NCBI RefSeq assembly: GCF_011759375.1
Contig: NZ_JAARML010000001.1
Location: 372,001 to 436,000 of the forward strand
DNA: 64,000 nucleotides
Origin: Paraflavitalea devenefica
Lineage (GTDB): Bacteria; Bacteroidota; Bacteroidia; Chitinophagales; Chitinophagaceae
Direction of reading: 5' to 3'
Under the pieces are notes generated by a model that saw only the letters and a list, made by a program, of their open reading frames with translations, was not told the DNA's origin and searched no databases. Of the stretch, positions 49,728 to 58,210 are shown in pieces (position 1 is the stretch's first letter; every line of letters starts with the position of its first letter). The translations under genes were made by a program, and so were the position numbers.

Positions 49728-50780
49728 ATGCAATTCACGGCAGCACAAATAGCCATGCTCATAAACGGAACCATTGAAGGTGATGCCAATGCCGCCGTTG
49801 GTTCATTCGGAAAAATTGAAGAAGCACAAAAAGGCCAGCTTGCTTTTCTGGCCAATCCCAAATATGAAGATTACCTGTACACTACCGGGGCGTCTATCGT
49901 CATCATCAATGCGTCACAGGAACTGAAACAACCGGTCACCGCCACCCTGCTCCGCGTGCCGGATGCCTATACTGCCTTTGCTACCCTGCTGTCCAAATAC
50001 CAGGAAATGGTTACCCAGCAAATGAGCGGTATCCAGGAGCCCAGCTACATTGCCAAATCAGCCAAACTGGGACAAAACATCTTCATCGGCGCCTTCAGCT
50101 ATATAGGAGAAAATGTAACGCTGGGCAACAACGTAAAAATATTCCCCAACACTTTCATTGGCGACAATGTGAAAGTGGGCGATAATACCATCATTCATCC
50201 CGGCGTAAAAGTGTACCACGACTGTGTGGTGGGTAAGAACGTCACCATTCATGCCGGTACCGTAGTAGGGAGCGATGGTTTCGGCTTTGCTCCCCAGGCC
50301 GACGGCAGCTTCAAAAAAGTACCCCAGATCGGCAATGTGGTAGTAGAAGATTTTGTGGAGATAGGGGCCAATGCCACCATTGACCGGGCCACCATGGGCT
50401 CTACCCTCATTAAATCGGGCGCCAAGCTGGATAACCTCATCCAGATAGCCCACAACGTAGAGGTAGGCAACAATACCGTTATTGCCGCCCAGGCAGGGGT
50501 AAGTGGCAGCACCAAGCTCGGTAACAATGTGATGATCGGCGGCCAGGCAGGTATCGTAGGCCACCTGACGATTGCCGACGGGGCCCGTATCAATGCCCAG
50601 AGCGGCGTAAGCAAATCCATCAAAACTCCCAATACGGCCGTAACAGGCTCACCGGCATTCGATTATACCAGCACCCTCCGCAGCCAGGCGCTCAGCCGCA
50701 ACCTGCCCGACATGGAAAAGCGCATCAAGGAACTGGAAAAACTGGTGCAACAGCTTCTGTCCGAAAAAGTAAATTTATAA
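49728..50780 (+). CDS. lpxD: UDP-3-O-(3-hydroxyacyl)glucosamine N-acyltransferase LpxD
   Basis: Adds the second hydroxyacyl chain in lipid A synthesis. The 350-residue protein has an N-terminal uridine-binding domain (MQFTAAQIAMLINGTIEGD...), followed by a left-handed beta-helix of hexapeptide repeats (IFIGAFSYIGENVTLGNN to KLGNNVMIGGQAGIVGH) with the catalytic His in LIQIAHNVEVGNN, and a C-terminal coiled coil (DMEKRIKELEKLVQQLL). First of three consecutive lipid A genes. 145 bp separate it from lpxC, which has its own -7 box. Confidence 0.96.
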   Translation: MQFTAAQIAMLINGTIEGDANAAVGSFGKIEEAQKGQLAFLANPKYEDYLYTTGASIVIINASQELKQPVTATLLRVPDAYTAFATLLSKYQEMVTQQMSGIQEPSYIAKSAKLGQNIFIGAFSYIGENVTLGNNVKIFPNTFIGDNVKVGDNTIIHPGVKVYHDCVVGKNVTIHAGTVVGSDGFGFAPQADGSFKKVPQIGNVVVEDFVEIGANATIDRATMGSTLIKSGAKLDNLIQIAHNVEVGNNTVIAAQAGVSGSTKLGNNVMIGGQAGIVGHLTIADGARINAQSGVSKSIKTPNTAVTGSPAFDYTSTLRSQALSRNLPDMEKRIKELEKLVQQLLSEKVNL

Positions 50781-50895
50781 TACTTCACCGAACCAGCTTT
50801 CATCATTCACAAACCAATATTTTACTGATCCCCTCATTCACAAGGGTTTAGGGTAAACAATCATACAAACTAAGCCCCGCAAGCAAACTTTCTGT

Positions 50896-50903
50896 TATCT
50901 TTG
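50896..50903 (+). promoter_or_regulatory. -7 promoter box for lpxC-fabZ
   Basis: TATCTTTG at 50896-50903 is a perfect match, 22 bp before the ATG at 50926. Confidence 0.65.
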
Positions 50904-50925
50904 CGCCATCCTTTAAAAAACAAGA

Positions 50926-52332
50926 ATGGACGCTACCTTTAATCCTGATAAACAACATACTCTGAATTCGGCCGTCAGCATCTCCGGTACTGGTTTACAC
51001 ACCGGTATCAATGTAGATATGACCCTGAAACCGGCCAATGCTGGTTTTGGCTACCAGTTTCAGCGTATAGACCTGCCCGGCCAGCCCGTTATCAAGGCTG
51101 ATTGTGAACTCGTTACAGACACATCCCGTGGTACCACCCTCGAAGACAATGGCGCCAAAGTAAGCACCGTGGAGCATATTCTCGCCGCCCTGGTAGGCAT
51201 GGGGGTAGACAACTGCCTCATTGAGCTCAATGGCCCGGAAATTCCCATCATTGACGGAAGTTCTTCCCCCTTTGTAGAGATCATCCAGGAAGCAGGGGTT
51301 GTGGAGCAGGAAGCTGCCAAGGCCTGGTACACCATAGATACCAACATTACCCATTACGACGAAAAAAAACGGGTGGAAATGACCGCCCTCCCTGCAACGG
51401 AATACAAGATCACTACACTCATAGATTTTAACAGCCCCGTACTGGGCACACAGCACGCCGGCCTCAAATCCATGCAGGAATTCAAAACCGAAATAGCCTC
51501 CTCCCGCACTTTTGTATTCCTGCATGAGCTGGAAATGCTGCTGGAGCACAACCTGATCAAAGGAGGCGATATCAACAATGCCATCGTGGTCGTGGACAAG
51601 CCCGTAACAGATGGAGAAATGGAACGATTGGCAAAGGCCTTTGGCCGTAAGAAAGTAGAAGTGAAAAGCGAGGGATACCTCAATAACCTGGAGCTTCGCT
51701 TCTCCAATGAGCCGGCACGGCATAAGCTACTTGATGTAGTAGGTGATCTTGCCCTGATAGGTTATCCCATCAAAGCGCATATCATTGCCAACCGTCCGGG
51801 GCATAGCACCAACGTTGACTTTGCACGCAAGATCAAGCAGTACATTAAAAAGAATAAGCATGTAAAGGATATTCCGGTATACGATGCCAACCAACCGCCT
51901 GTTTACACGTTACAGCAAATAGAAAAAACATTGCCGCATCGTTTTCCGTTCCTGTTGGTCGATAAGATCATTGAACTGAGCGATCGTCACATAGTAGGCA
52001 TCAAAAATGTCACCTTCAATGAGCCCTTTTTCCAGGGTCATTTTCCAGGCAACCCGGTAATGCCCGGCGTATTACAGGTAGAAGCCCTCGCCCAAACAGG
52101 AGGTATTCTTTGTATCAATGCCATGCCCCCCGGTGAATATGACACTTACTTTATTAAAATCGACAATGTTAAGTTCAAGCAAAAAGTGGTGCCCGGAGAT
52201 ACTATGATCCTTAAAATGGAGTTGTTAGCACCAATACGTCGTGGCATCTGCGAAATGAGGGGAAAAGTATACATCGGCAATAAAATAGCTACTGAGGGAG
52301 ATCTCATGGCTCAACTGGTAAAACGTGGCTAA
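50926..52332 (+). CDS. Bifunctional LpxC-FabZ fusion
   Basis: A 468-residue fusion. Residues 1-320 are UDP-3-O-acyl-N-acetylglucosamine deacetylase, the committed step of lipid A synthesis: HTLNSAVSISGTGLHTG start, zinc-site His in KVSTVEHILAALVGMGVDNCLIELNG and NRPGHSTNVDFARK, plus LLDVVGDLALIG. Residues from about 327 are 3-hydroxyacyl-ACP dehydratase FabZ: LPHRFPFLLVDKII, FQGHFPGNPVMPGVLQVEALAQTGG with catalytic His and Glu. The fusion is known in Bacteroidota. It joins lipid A and fatty acid synthesis, which compete for hydroxyacyl-ACP. Confidence 0.96.
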   Translation: MDATFNPDKQHTLNSAVSISGTGLHTGINVDMTLKPANAGFGYQFQRIDLPGQPVIKADCELVTDTSRGTTLEDNGAKVSTVEHILAALVGMGVDNCLIELNGPEIPIIDGSSSPFVEIIQEAGVVEQEAAKAWYTIDTNITHYDEKKRVEMTALPATEYKITTLIDFNSPVLGTQHAGLKSMQEFKTEIASSRTFVFLHELEMLLEHNLIKGGDINNAIVVVDKPVTDGEMERLAKAFGRKKVEVKSEGYLNNLELRFSNEPARHKLLDVVGDLALIGYPIKAHIIANRPGHSTNVDFARKIKQYIKKNKHVKDIPVYDANQPPVYTLQQIEKTLPHRFPFLLVDKIIELSDRHIVGIKNVTFNEPFFQGHFPGNPVMPGVLQVEALAQTGGILCINAMPPGEYDTYFIKIDNVKFKQKVVPGDTMILKMELLAPIRRGICEMRGKVYIGNKIATEGDLMAQLVKRG

Positions 52333-52378
52333 CGAGATAGTTATAGGTGCTTAAAAGCCCTTATCACAATAAATTATA

Positions 52379-52410
52379 TTTGATTATAGGGGTTTATTGC
52401 ATGACTTTTG
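52379..52410 (+). promoter_or_regulatory. Promoter for lpxA (TTTG-N20-GACTTTTG)
   Basis: TTTG at 52379-52382 and GACTTTTG at 52403-52410 are 20 bp apart, matching the -33/-7 arrangement with one mismatch in the -7 box. The TTG at 52408 that opens the long frame falls inside the box, which argues for the downstream start. Confidence 0.6.
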
Positions 52411-52554
52411 TCTATTTTAGTACAATCTTTTAATATCAAACATCAATCAATCCATAAGTATACGCCGGGCGAACATCAGCCGGATCCCCAGGGGGAAGAG
52501 ATGTCCGTCGCTCCAAAAAGCCAATTTCAGGCTACACTTAAGAACGTCAACACA

Positions 52555-53361
52555 ATGATCCATCCGCATACGTATATTCATCCTAATGCCAGACTGGCCA
52601 CCAACGTTAAGATCGACCCTTTCACAGTTATTCATCAGAATGTAGAAATAGGAGAAGGTACCTGGATCGGTAGTAACGTGACCATTATGGAAGGCGCACG
52701 AATTGGCAAGAACTGCCGGATATTCCCCGGCGCTGTAATAGCTGCCATTCCGCAGGATCTTAAATTTGAAGGAGAGGATACCCTTGTTGAAATAGGTGAT
52801 AATGCTACTATACGGGAATTTGTAACCATTAACCGGGGCACCAAGGATCGCTGGAAGACCAAAGTAGGCAACAACAGCCTCATCATGGCGTATAGCCACC
52901 TGGCGCACGACTGCATTGTGGGCAACTACTGCGTACTCAGCAACAATACCCAATTGGCCGGCCACGTAGAAGTAGGCGACTGGGCGATACTCGGTGGTAT
53001 GTGCGCCGTTCACCAATTCGTGAAGATCGGCCAGCATGCCTTTGTAAGCGGTGGCTCACTCGTAGGTAAAGATGTTCCTCCCTATATCAAAGCAGGCCGC
53101 CAGCCATTGAGCTATTCAGGCGCCAACTCAGTAGGCCTCAAACGCAGGGGCTTCACCATTGATAAGATCAATCATATCCTCGATATTTATCGCGTCATCT
53201 ACAACAAAGGAATGAATACCAGCCAGGCACTTGAATACCTGGAAGAAGAATTCCCTGCGACTGATGAACGTGATGAAATCGTAACCTTTATCCGCGAAAG
53301 CGGCCGCGGTATCATAAAACGCTATGTAAAAGGTAGTGTGGATGAAGATATCGCTGACTAA
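52555..53361 (+). CDS. lpxA: UDP-N-acetylglucosamine acyltransferase LpxA
   Basis: First enzyme of lipid A synthesis. ATG at 52555 (MIHPHTYIHPNARLATNVKID) matches the family N-terminus and gives 268 residues; ATG 52501 is an alternative. The left-handed beta-helix is clear (EIGEGTWIGSNVTIMEGARIGKNCRIF; NNSLIMAYSHLAHDCIVGNYC with the catalytic His in AHDC; ILGGMCAVHQFVKIGQHAFVSGG), followed by a helical C-terminus. The last 20 bp overlap the ABC ATPase gene, indicating translational coupling. Confidence 0.96.
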   Translation: MIHPHTYIHPNARLATNVKIDPFTVIHQNVEIGEGTWIGSNVTIMEGARIGKNCRIFPGAVIAAIPQDLKFEGEDTLVEIGDNATIREFVTINRGTKDRWKTKVGNNSLIMAYSHLAHDCIVGNYCVLSNNTQLAGHVEVGDWAILGGMCAVHQFVKIGQHAFVSGGSLVGKDVPPYIKAGRQPLSYSGANSVGLKRRGFTIDKINHILDIYRVIYNKGMNTSQALEYLEEEFPATDERDEIVTFIRESGRGIIKRYVKGSVDEDIAD

Positions 53362-53989
53362 AGCAGGCAAACGATTCAACCGCGACTGGATCTTCCGTAA
53401 CATTACTTACGAATTTAATGCAGGCAATGCCTATGCCATCACCGGACCTAATGGCTCCGGTAAATCCACCTTACTCCAGGTGATCGGCGGCGCCCTCATG
53501 ATGAGTGAAGGCGATCTCAGGTACGAAGTACCGGGAACCGGGAACCAACCACCTATAATGGGCAATGGTAAACAATCAACGGACAATCTATACCAACATA
53601 TAGCCATCGCCGCCCCTTATCTCGAAGTCATTGAAGAAATGACCGTTACCGAATTCCTGGCATTCCACACCGAGTTTAAAACACTGCTGCCCGGTATTAC
53701 CATTAAAAAAATCATTGACGTTGTTGGACTGGAGAAAGCGGCCCATAAACAGATCCGTTACTACAGCAGTGGCATGAAACAACGGGTAAAACTGGCACAG
53801 GCCATCTTCAGTGATGTACCCTGTCTATTATTGGACGAACCCTGCACCAACCTCGATACAGAAGGTATCGCCCTCTATCAGCAGCTCATCAACGATTACT
53901 GCGCTAACCGCCTCGTCATCGTCAGCAGCAATGACAGCCAGGAATACGGCTTCTGTAAAGAGAAGATCAGCATCCTCGATTATAAATAA
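53342..53989 (+). CDS. ABC transporter ATP-binding protein
   Basis: A 215-residue stand-alone ATPase. ATG at 53342 (MKISLTKAGKRFNRDWIFRN) overlaps lpxA by 20 bp. Motifs: Walker A GPNGSGKSTLL, signature SSGMKQRVKLAQA, Walker B CLLLDEPCTNLD and the switch region VIVSSNDSQEYGFC, which lacks the usual H-loop histidine. A 25-residue insertion after the Q-loop region (VPGTGNQPPIMGNGKQST) is unusual. No permease follows; the next gene is on the opposite strand. It could be a lipid-transport or non-transport ATPase linked to lipid A synthesis. Confidence 0.88.
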   Translation: MKISLTKAGKRFNRDWIFRNITYEFNAGNAYAITGPNGSGKSTLLQVIGGALMMSEGDLRYEVPGTGNQPPIMGNGKQSTDNLYQHIAIAAPYLEVIEEMTVTEFLAFHTEFKTLLPGITIKKIIDVVGLEKAAHKQIRYYSSGMKQRVKLAQAIFSDVPCLLLDEPCTNLDTEGIALYQQLINDYCANRLVIVSSNDSQEYGFCKEKISILDYK

Positions 53990-54132
53990 CTGATTGTTTC
54001 TGCTCACCATCTTTTATGTTCATACGGGGATGTATAGACCTGGTGGAGTTAACAAACGTGACAGGCTACGCGTGGGACACCGTTTATAGCTGGACAAATT
54101 GTCAATGAGTTGTTGATCGGAGCGTTATTAAT

Positions 54133-55410
54133 TTAACGCTGGCTGGCGATCAATAAATTCAGGTCGGTATACTTTAAGTCAAAACGCTGACTGAGGTGAA
54201 AATTGGTGAGGGCGCCTTTGAAAATATAGATGCCGCTACGCAGGTGCACCTTATGCCATACCAGGCTTTCAAAGCCTCCCTCATCCCCCGCTTCCAGCAA
54301 CAAAGGCATCAGTACATTGCTGATGGCCTGGGAGGCCGTACGGGCAAATCCCGAAGGTATATTGGGCACACAGTAATGAATAACCCCATACTTCATAAAA
54401 ATGGGTTGCTCATGACTGGTAATTTCCGACGTTTCAAAACATCCGCCACGGTCAATGCTTACATCAATAATCACACTGCCGGGGCGCATATTGCTTACCA
54501 TTTCTTCCGTCACCACTACCGGCGTACGGCCACTTTGTGATGCCAGGGCGCCCACCGCTACCTCGCAGGTCTTTAGCTGCTTGGCCAGGATGCGTGGCTC
54601 CATCACAGAAGTCCACATGCGCTGCCCGATATTATTCTGCAACCGCTTCAGGCGGTACACACTATTGTCAAATACCTTTACAGAAGCACCCAGCGCCAGG
54701 GCGGCACGGGCAGCAAACTCTCCTACAATGCCTGCTCCAAGAATAATGACTTTGGTAGGGGGAATACCCGAGATACCTCCCAACAATACGCCTTTCCCAT
54801 GATTGGCCGAGCTGAGGTATTGTGCTGCGATCAGCATCACCGCACTGCCCGCAATCTCACTCATGCTGCGAACAATAGGCAGGCTGTCGCTGTCGTCCTT
54901 TAAATTCTCAAATGAAATAGCGGTAATACGCTTGTCCATCATCTTCTGCAGCAACTCAGCCTTCATGGCCGAAAGATGGATGGGAGATATGATCACCTGA
55001 TTAAGCTGCAGGTAAGGAAGGTCTTCCTCCACCACCGGGGCGCTCTTCACCAATATAGGCGACCTGAACACTTCCGCTTTATCATATACAATACGGGCGC
55101 CCGCTTCACTATAATCGCGGTCACGATAATGGGCAGCTTCACCGGCATTGTGCTCAATCACCACGTCATGTCCGTTACTGATCAATACACCTACGGCTTC
55201 CGGCGTCAGGGCAATCCGGTTCTCCTGGAAAGCCGTTTCTTTAGGAATACCAATATGCAATTGGGCCCCTTTGGGTTTTATATCAAGTTTTTCTTCAAGT
55301 GTTTCATAACTGAAAGAGGTGCTGATGATCGGTTTTTGCTGAGACATGAAGCGTTTTTCAGTTTTCTGGTTGCTGGTTTGATTACTTAGAAAGCCATCAA
55401 ATATACTCAT
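54133..55410 (-). CDS. Alanine dehydrogenase / NAD(P)-binding PNT-type protein
   Basis: A 425-residue enzyme of the alanine dehydrogenase/transhydrogenase-alpha family, which interconverts alanine and pyruvate with NAD. Seen: the N-terminal AlaDh_PNT segment IGIPKETAFQENRIALTPEAVGVL, Rossmann motif VIILGAGIVGEFAARAALALGASVKVFD, VVVTEEMVSNMRPGSVIIDVSIDRGGCFE and HYCVPNIPSGFARTASQAISN. ATG at 55410 overlaps the tsaE stop (ATGA), favouring coupling; ATG at 55347 (MSQQKPII) would give 404 residues and avoids an N-terminal stretch that looks like repeat DNA. I cannot choose firmly between them. Confidence 0.93.
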   Translation of the reverse strand: MSIFDGFLSNQTSNQKTEKRFMSQQKPIISTSFSYETLEEKLDIKPKGAQLHIGIPKETAFQENRIALTPEAVGVLISNGHDVVIEHNAGEAAHYRDRDYSEAGARIVYDKAEVFRSPILVKSAPVVEEDLPYLQLNQVIISPIHLSAMKAELLQKMMDKRITAISFENLKDDSDSLPIVRSMSEIAGSAVMLIAAQYLSSANHGKGVLLGGISGIPPTKVIILGAGIVGEFAARAALALGASVKVFDNSVYRLKRLQNNIGQRMWTSVMEPRILAKQLKTCEVAVGALASQSGRTPVVVTEEMVSNMRPGSVIIDVSIDRGGCFETSEITSHEQPIFMKYGVIHYCVPNIPSGFARTASQAISNVLMPLLLEAGDEGGFESLVWHKVHLRSGIYIFKGALTNFHLSQRFDLKYTDLNLLIASQR

Positions 55411-55820
55411 TTATCCCCGATCCTCAGAAGGCGGGTTTGATGGTCAGGGGCGCTGATGAATACAGGTACGGTATGATCAGGGAAAATTGGCTCCGCCCTC
55501 TCCGGCCATTCCACCAGGCAGATATTACCGGAATACAGGCAATCTTCCACGCCAGCCTGGATGGCTTCCTCCACATCCTTCAGCCGGTACAGGTCAATAT
55601 GGAACATCGTTCCACCCGGCCAGGCATACTCATTAATGATGGAAAAAGTAGGACTGCCCACTGTACTGCTTACCCCCTTTACATCACAGAGGGCATGGAT
55701 AAAAGTAGTTTTGCCGGCTCCCATAGCGCCATGGAAAGCAAAAACCTTCGCCCCTGCTGCTGCCTGCCAGAATTGCCGGGCTGCATCCTGGATGCCTTCC
55801 AGCGTAAACCGTAATTCCAT
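55407..55820 (-). CDS. tsaE: tRNA threonylcarbamoyladenosine biosynthesis protein TsaE
   Basis: P-loop ATPase that, with TsaB and TsaD, makes the t6A37 modification of ANN-decoding tRNAs. ATG at 55820 (MELRFTLEGIQDAARQF) gives 137 residues; an upstream codon adds three. Walker A is GAMGAGKTTFI; the SPTFSIINEYA and FHIDLYRLKDVEE motifs and the VEWPERAEP Walker B region are typical. A perfect -7 box ends only 7 bp before the ATG, so the transcript may be leaderless. It overlaps the alanine dehydrogenase gene by 4 bp. Confidence 0.95.
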   Translation of the reverse strand: MELRFTLEGIQDAARQFWQAAAGAKVFAFHGAMGAGKTTFIHALCDVKGVSSTVGSPTFSIINEYAWPGGTMFHIDLYRLKDVEEAIQAGVEDCLYSGNICLVEWPERAEPIFPDHTVPVFISAPDHQTRLLRIGDK

Positions 55821-55826
55821 AGGCCG

Positions 55827-55834
55827 CAAAGATA
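55827..55834 (-). promoter_or_regulatory. -7 promoter box for tsaE, very close to the start codon
   Basis: CAAAGATA on the plus strand reads TATCTTTG on the minus strand, a perfect TAnnTTTG box. The ATG at 55820 begins 7 bp downstream, where transcription itself would be expected to start. Confidence 0.65.
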
Positions 55835-55931
55835 CTGCCGGGGTCAGTTTTTTGGGAAAATGCCCGCAGGAAATTGCAACCCGGTAAAGATATTATCGTA
55901 GATTCATAGTGCGCCTCCCGTCATTCCTTGG

Positions 55932-55939
55932 TAAATTTG
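55932..55939 (+). promoter_or_regulatory. -7 promoter box for the copper ATPase
   Basis: TAAATTTG at 55932-55939 matches TAnnTTTG and lies upstream of both candidate starts (56024 and 56087). Confidence 0.5.
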
Positions 55940-56086
55940 CGGTGGACCTGGTGCAAACACCTCCCTTTTCCCGAGATATGCTATGAATTGCCAGCCAACC
56001 AGTAAAAACACCAAATCAAAACTATGAACTGCATGATCGGAATGATCAGCAGTAGCTTCATAGAGAGATCAAAACCCGGCAAGTAC

Positions 56087-58210
56087 ATGAAAACAGTGAA
56101 CTGGAAAGTTGAAGGCATGACCTGTTCTAACTGCGCCCTTACCATCCATAAATACCTCGAAAAAGAAGGTATGCAGGATATAAAAGTCAGCCTGGCAAGC
56201 GGTGATGTCAGCTTTGGTATCAATGGCGGTGATACCACCGGCCAGCAGATCGTCAAAGGCATTGAATCCCTCGGCTATACTGTTCATGATGAGCAGGGCG
56301 GCACTACGCCCTCCAAAAAGAGATTTTTGCCCAGCCATAAACAACGTTTCTTATTCTGCCTCCTGTTTACAGCACCCCTCATGCTCCACATGCTCGACAA
56401 ATGGGTGCACATCCACTGGCTCATGAATCACTGGGTGCAACTGGGGCTCTGCCTGCCGGTTTTCCTCGTAGGCATGGACTACTTCGGCCGCAGCGCCATC
56501 AAAAGCATCCGCAATGGCATCCCCAATATGAATGTGCTGGTAGCCCTGGGCGCTACTGCCGCTTTTGTGTATAGCTTCGTGGGTACTATCTTTAACCTGG
56601 GCGAAAGTTTCCTCTTCTATGAAACGGCCGCCTCCGTCATCACCCTCGTATTCCTGGGTAATTACCTGGAGGATGCTTCCATACAATCTACCCAGCGGGC
56701 ATTGAATAAACTGGCCAAATCACAGAAAGTAATGGCCAACATGATTGCTTATCACGAAGGACAGGAAAATATCTTCCCCGTAGAAAATACCGCCCTCCGC
56801 TCCGGCGACCTCATCCTCATCAAGAACGGCGAACAGGTACCGGCCGATTGTAAAATACTGACCGGCGAAGTGACCGTCAACGAAGCCATCCTTACCGGAG
56901 AAAGCATGCCCCTGCACAAAAAAACCAAAGACACCCTCATCGGTGGCAGCTTATTAATAGATGGTACAGCCAGGGCACAGGTTATGGCCGAAGCCAAAGA
57001 CTCGGTACTGGCCAACATCATCAACCTCGTTAAACGGGCACAGAGTGAAAGACCACCTGTGCAGCAAATGGCCGATAAGATCAGCGCCATCTTTGTACCC
57101 ATCGTATTGGGCATTGCTGCCGTAACCTTCATCGTCAACTTCATCGTGCTGCAAAACTTTACCGCCTCCCTCATGCGCAGCATTGCCGTACTGGTCATAG
57201 CTTGTCCCTGCGCCATGGGACTGGCCACACCGGCTGCCATAGCAGTGGGCCTGGGACGTGCAGCACGCAATGGCATCCTCTTCCGCAATGCCAAAAGCCT
57301 CGAACTGTTCCGGAACATCCGGCAGGTGGTATTTGATAAAACAGGCACCCTTACCACGGGCAACTTTGTAGTGGCAGGTTTTGAACTCAAGGCGGAGAAC
57401 ATGACCAAAGAAGAATTTAAAGGGATAGCCGCTTCCTTGGAGAAATATTCCAATCACCCCATTGCCAAAAGCATTGCCGCTGAATGGAAAACAAAAGAAG
57501 ACATCCGCTGGCAGCAAATTGAAGAGGCAAAAGGGCAGGGCATGAAAGCTACTACCAAAGAAGGCGATATATACCAGGCCGGTTCTTACCGGGTAGCCAT
57601 GGCCCATACCCGCGATGACAGCCACAATGTATACATCCTGAAAAATGACCAACTGCTGGGCTGGATTGATGTAAAAGATGAAATACGTCCCGAAGCCATC
57701 CAGATCGTACAATACCTGCGGCACAGGAACATACGCACCATCCTGCTCAGCGGCGATCGTCAGGCCAAATGTGTACAACTGGCCAACTTCCTCGGCATAG
57801 ATGAAGTCATTGCAGAAAAAACGCCTGAGGAAAAATTAACCGTCGTGGAAGACCTCACCCTGCAGGGCCCTACGGCCATGGTGGGCGATGGCATCAATGA
57901 TGCACCGGCACTGGCCAAAGCTACCATTGGTATCTCACTCAGCGAAGCATCACAAATAGCCATGCAAACAGCCGATGTGGTGCTCATGAACCAGGGTATT
58001 AAAAACCTTCCCTTATCATTGGGACTGGGGCGGCATACTTTCCTTACCATTAAACAAAACCTTTTCTGGGCATTCTTCTACAACATCATTGCTATTCCCG
58101 TAGCCGCCTTCGGCTTGCTCACACCTACCTTCGGCGCCCTGGTCATGGGACTGAGCGATGTGGTATTAGCGGTGAATTCAGTACGTTTGTTCGTTAAAAA
58201 AGTAACCTGA
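56087..58210 (+). CDS. Copper-translocating P1B-type ATPase
   Basis: Exports copper(I) from the cytosol. The start at 56087 (MKTVNWKVEGMTCSNCALT) fits homologues; an in-frame ATG at 56024 adds 21 unlikely residues. The 707 residues hold one heavy-metal-associated domain with C13-x2-C16 (MTCSNC), membrane helices in pairs, the actuator TGES region (EAILTGESMPL), the CPC ion-binding motif VIACPCAMGLATP, the phosphorylation motif DKTGTLTTG, HP motif (SNHPIAKSI) and GDGINDAPALAKA. The downstream recQ frame begins at or next to its stop codon. No CopZ or CueR is nearby. Confidence 0.94.
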   Translation: MKTVNWKVEGMTCSNCALTIHKYLEKEGMQDIKVSLASGDVSFGINGGDTTGQQIVKGIESLGYTVHDEQGGTTPSKKRFLPSHKQRFLFCLLFTAPLMLHMLDKWVHIHWLMNHWVQLGLCLPVFLVGMDYFGRSAIKSIRNGIPNMNVLVALGATAAFVYSFVGTIFNLGESFLFYETAASVITLVFLGNYLEDASIQSTQRALNKLAKSQKVMANMIAYHEGQENIFPVENTALRSGDLILIKNGEQVPADCKILTGEVTVNEAILTGESMPLHKKTKDTLIGGSLLIDGTARAQVMAEAKDSVLANIINLVKRAQSERPPVQQMADKISAIFVPIVLGIAAVTFIVNFIVLQNFTASLMRSIAVLVIACPCAMGLATPAAIAVGLGRAARNGILFRNAKSLELFRNIRQVVFDKTGTLTTGNFVVAGFELKAENMTKEEFKGIAASLEKYSNHPIAKSIAAEWKTKEDIRWQQIEEAKGQGMKATTKEGDIYQAGSYRVAMAHTRDDSHNVYILKNDQLLGWIDVKDEIRPEAIQIVQYLRHRNIRTILLSGDRQAKCVQLANFLGIDEVIAEKTPEEKLTVVEDLTLQGPTAMVGDGINDAPALAKATIGISLSEASQIAMQTADVVLMNQGIKNLPLSLGLGRHTFLTIKQNLFWAFFYNIIAIPVAAFGLLTPTFGALVMGLSDVVLAVNSVRLFVKKVT

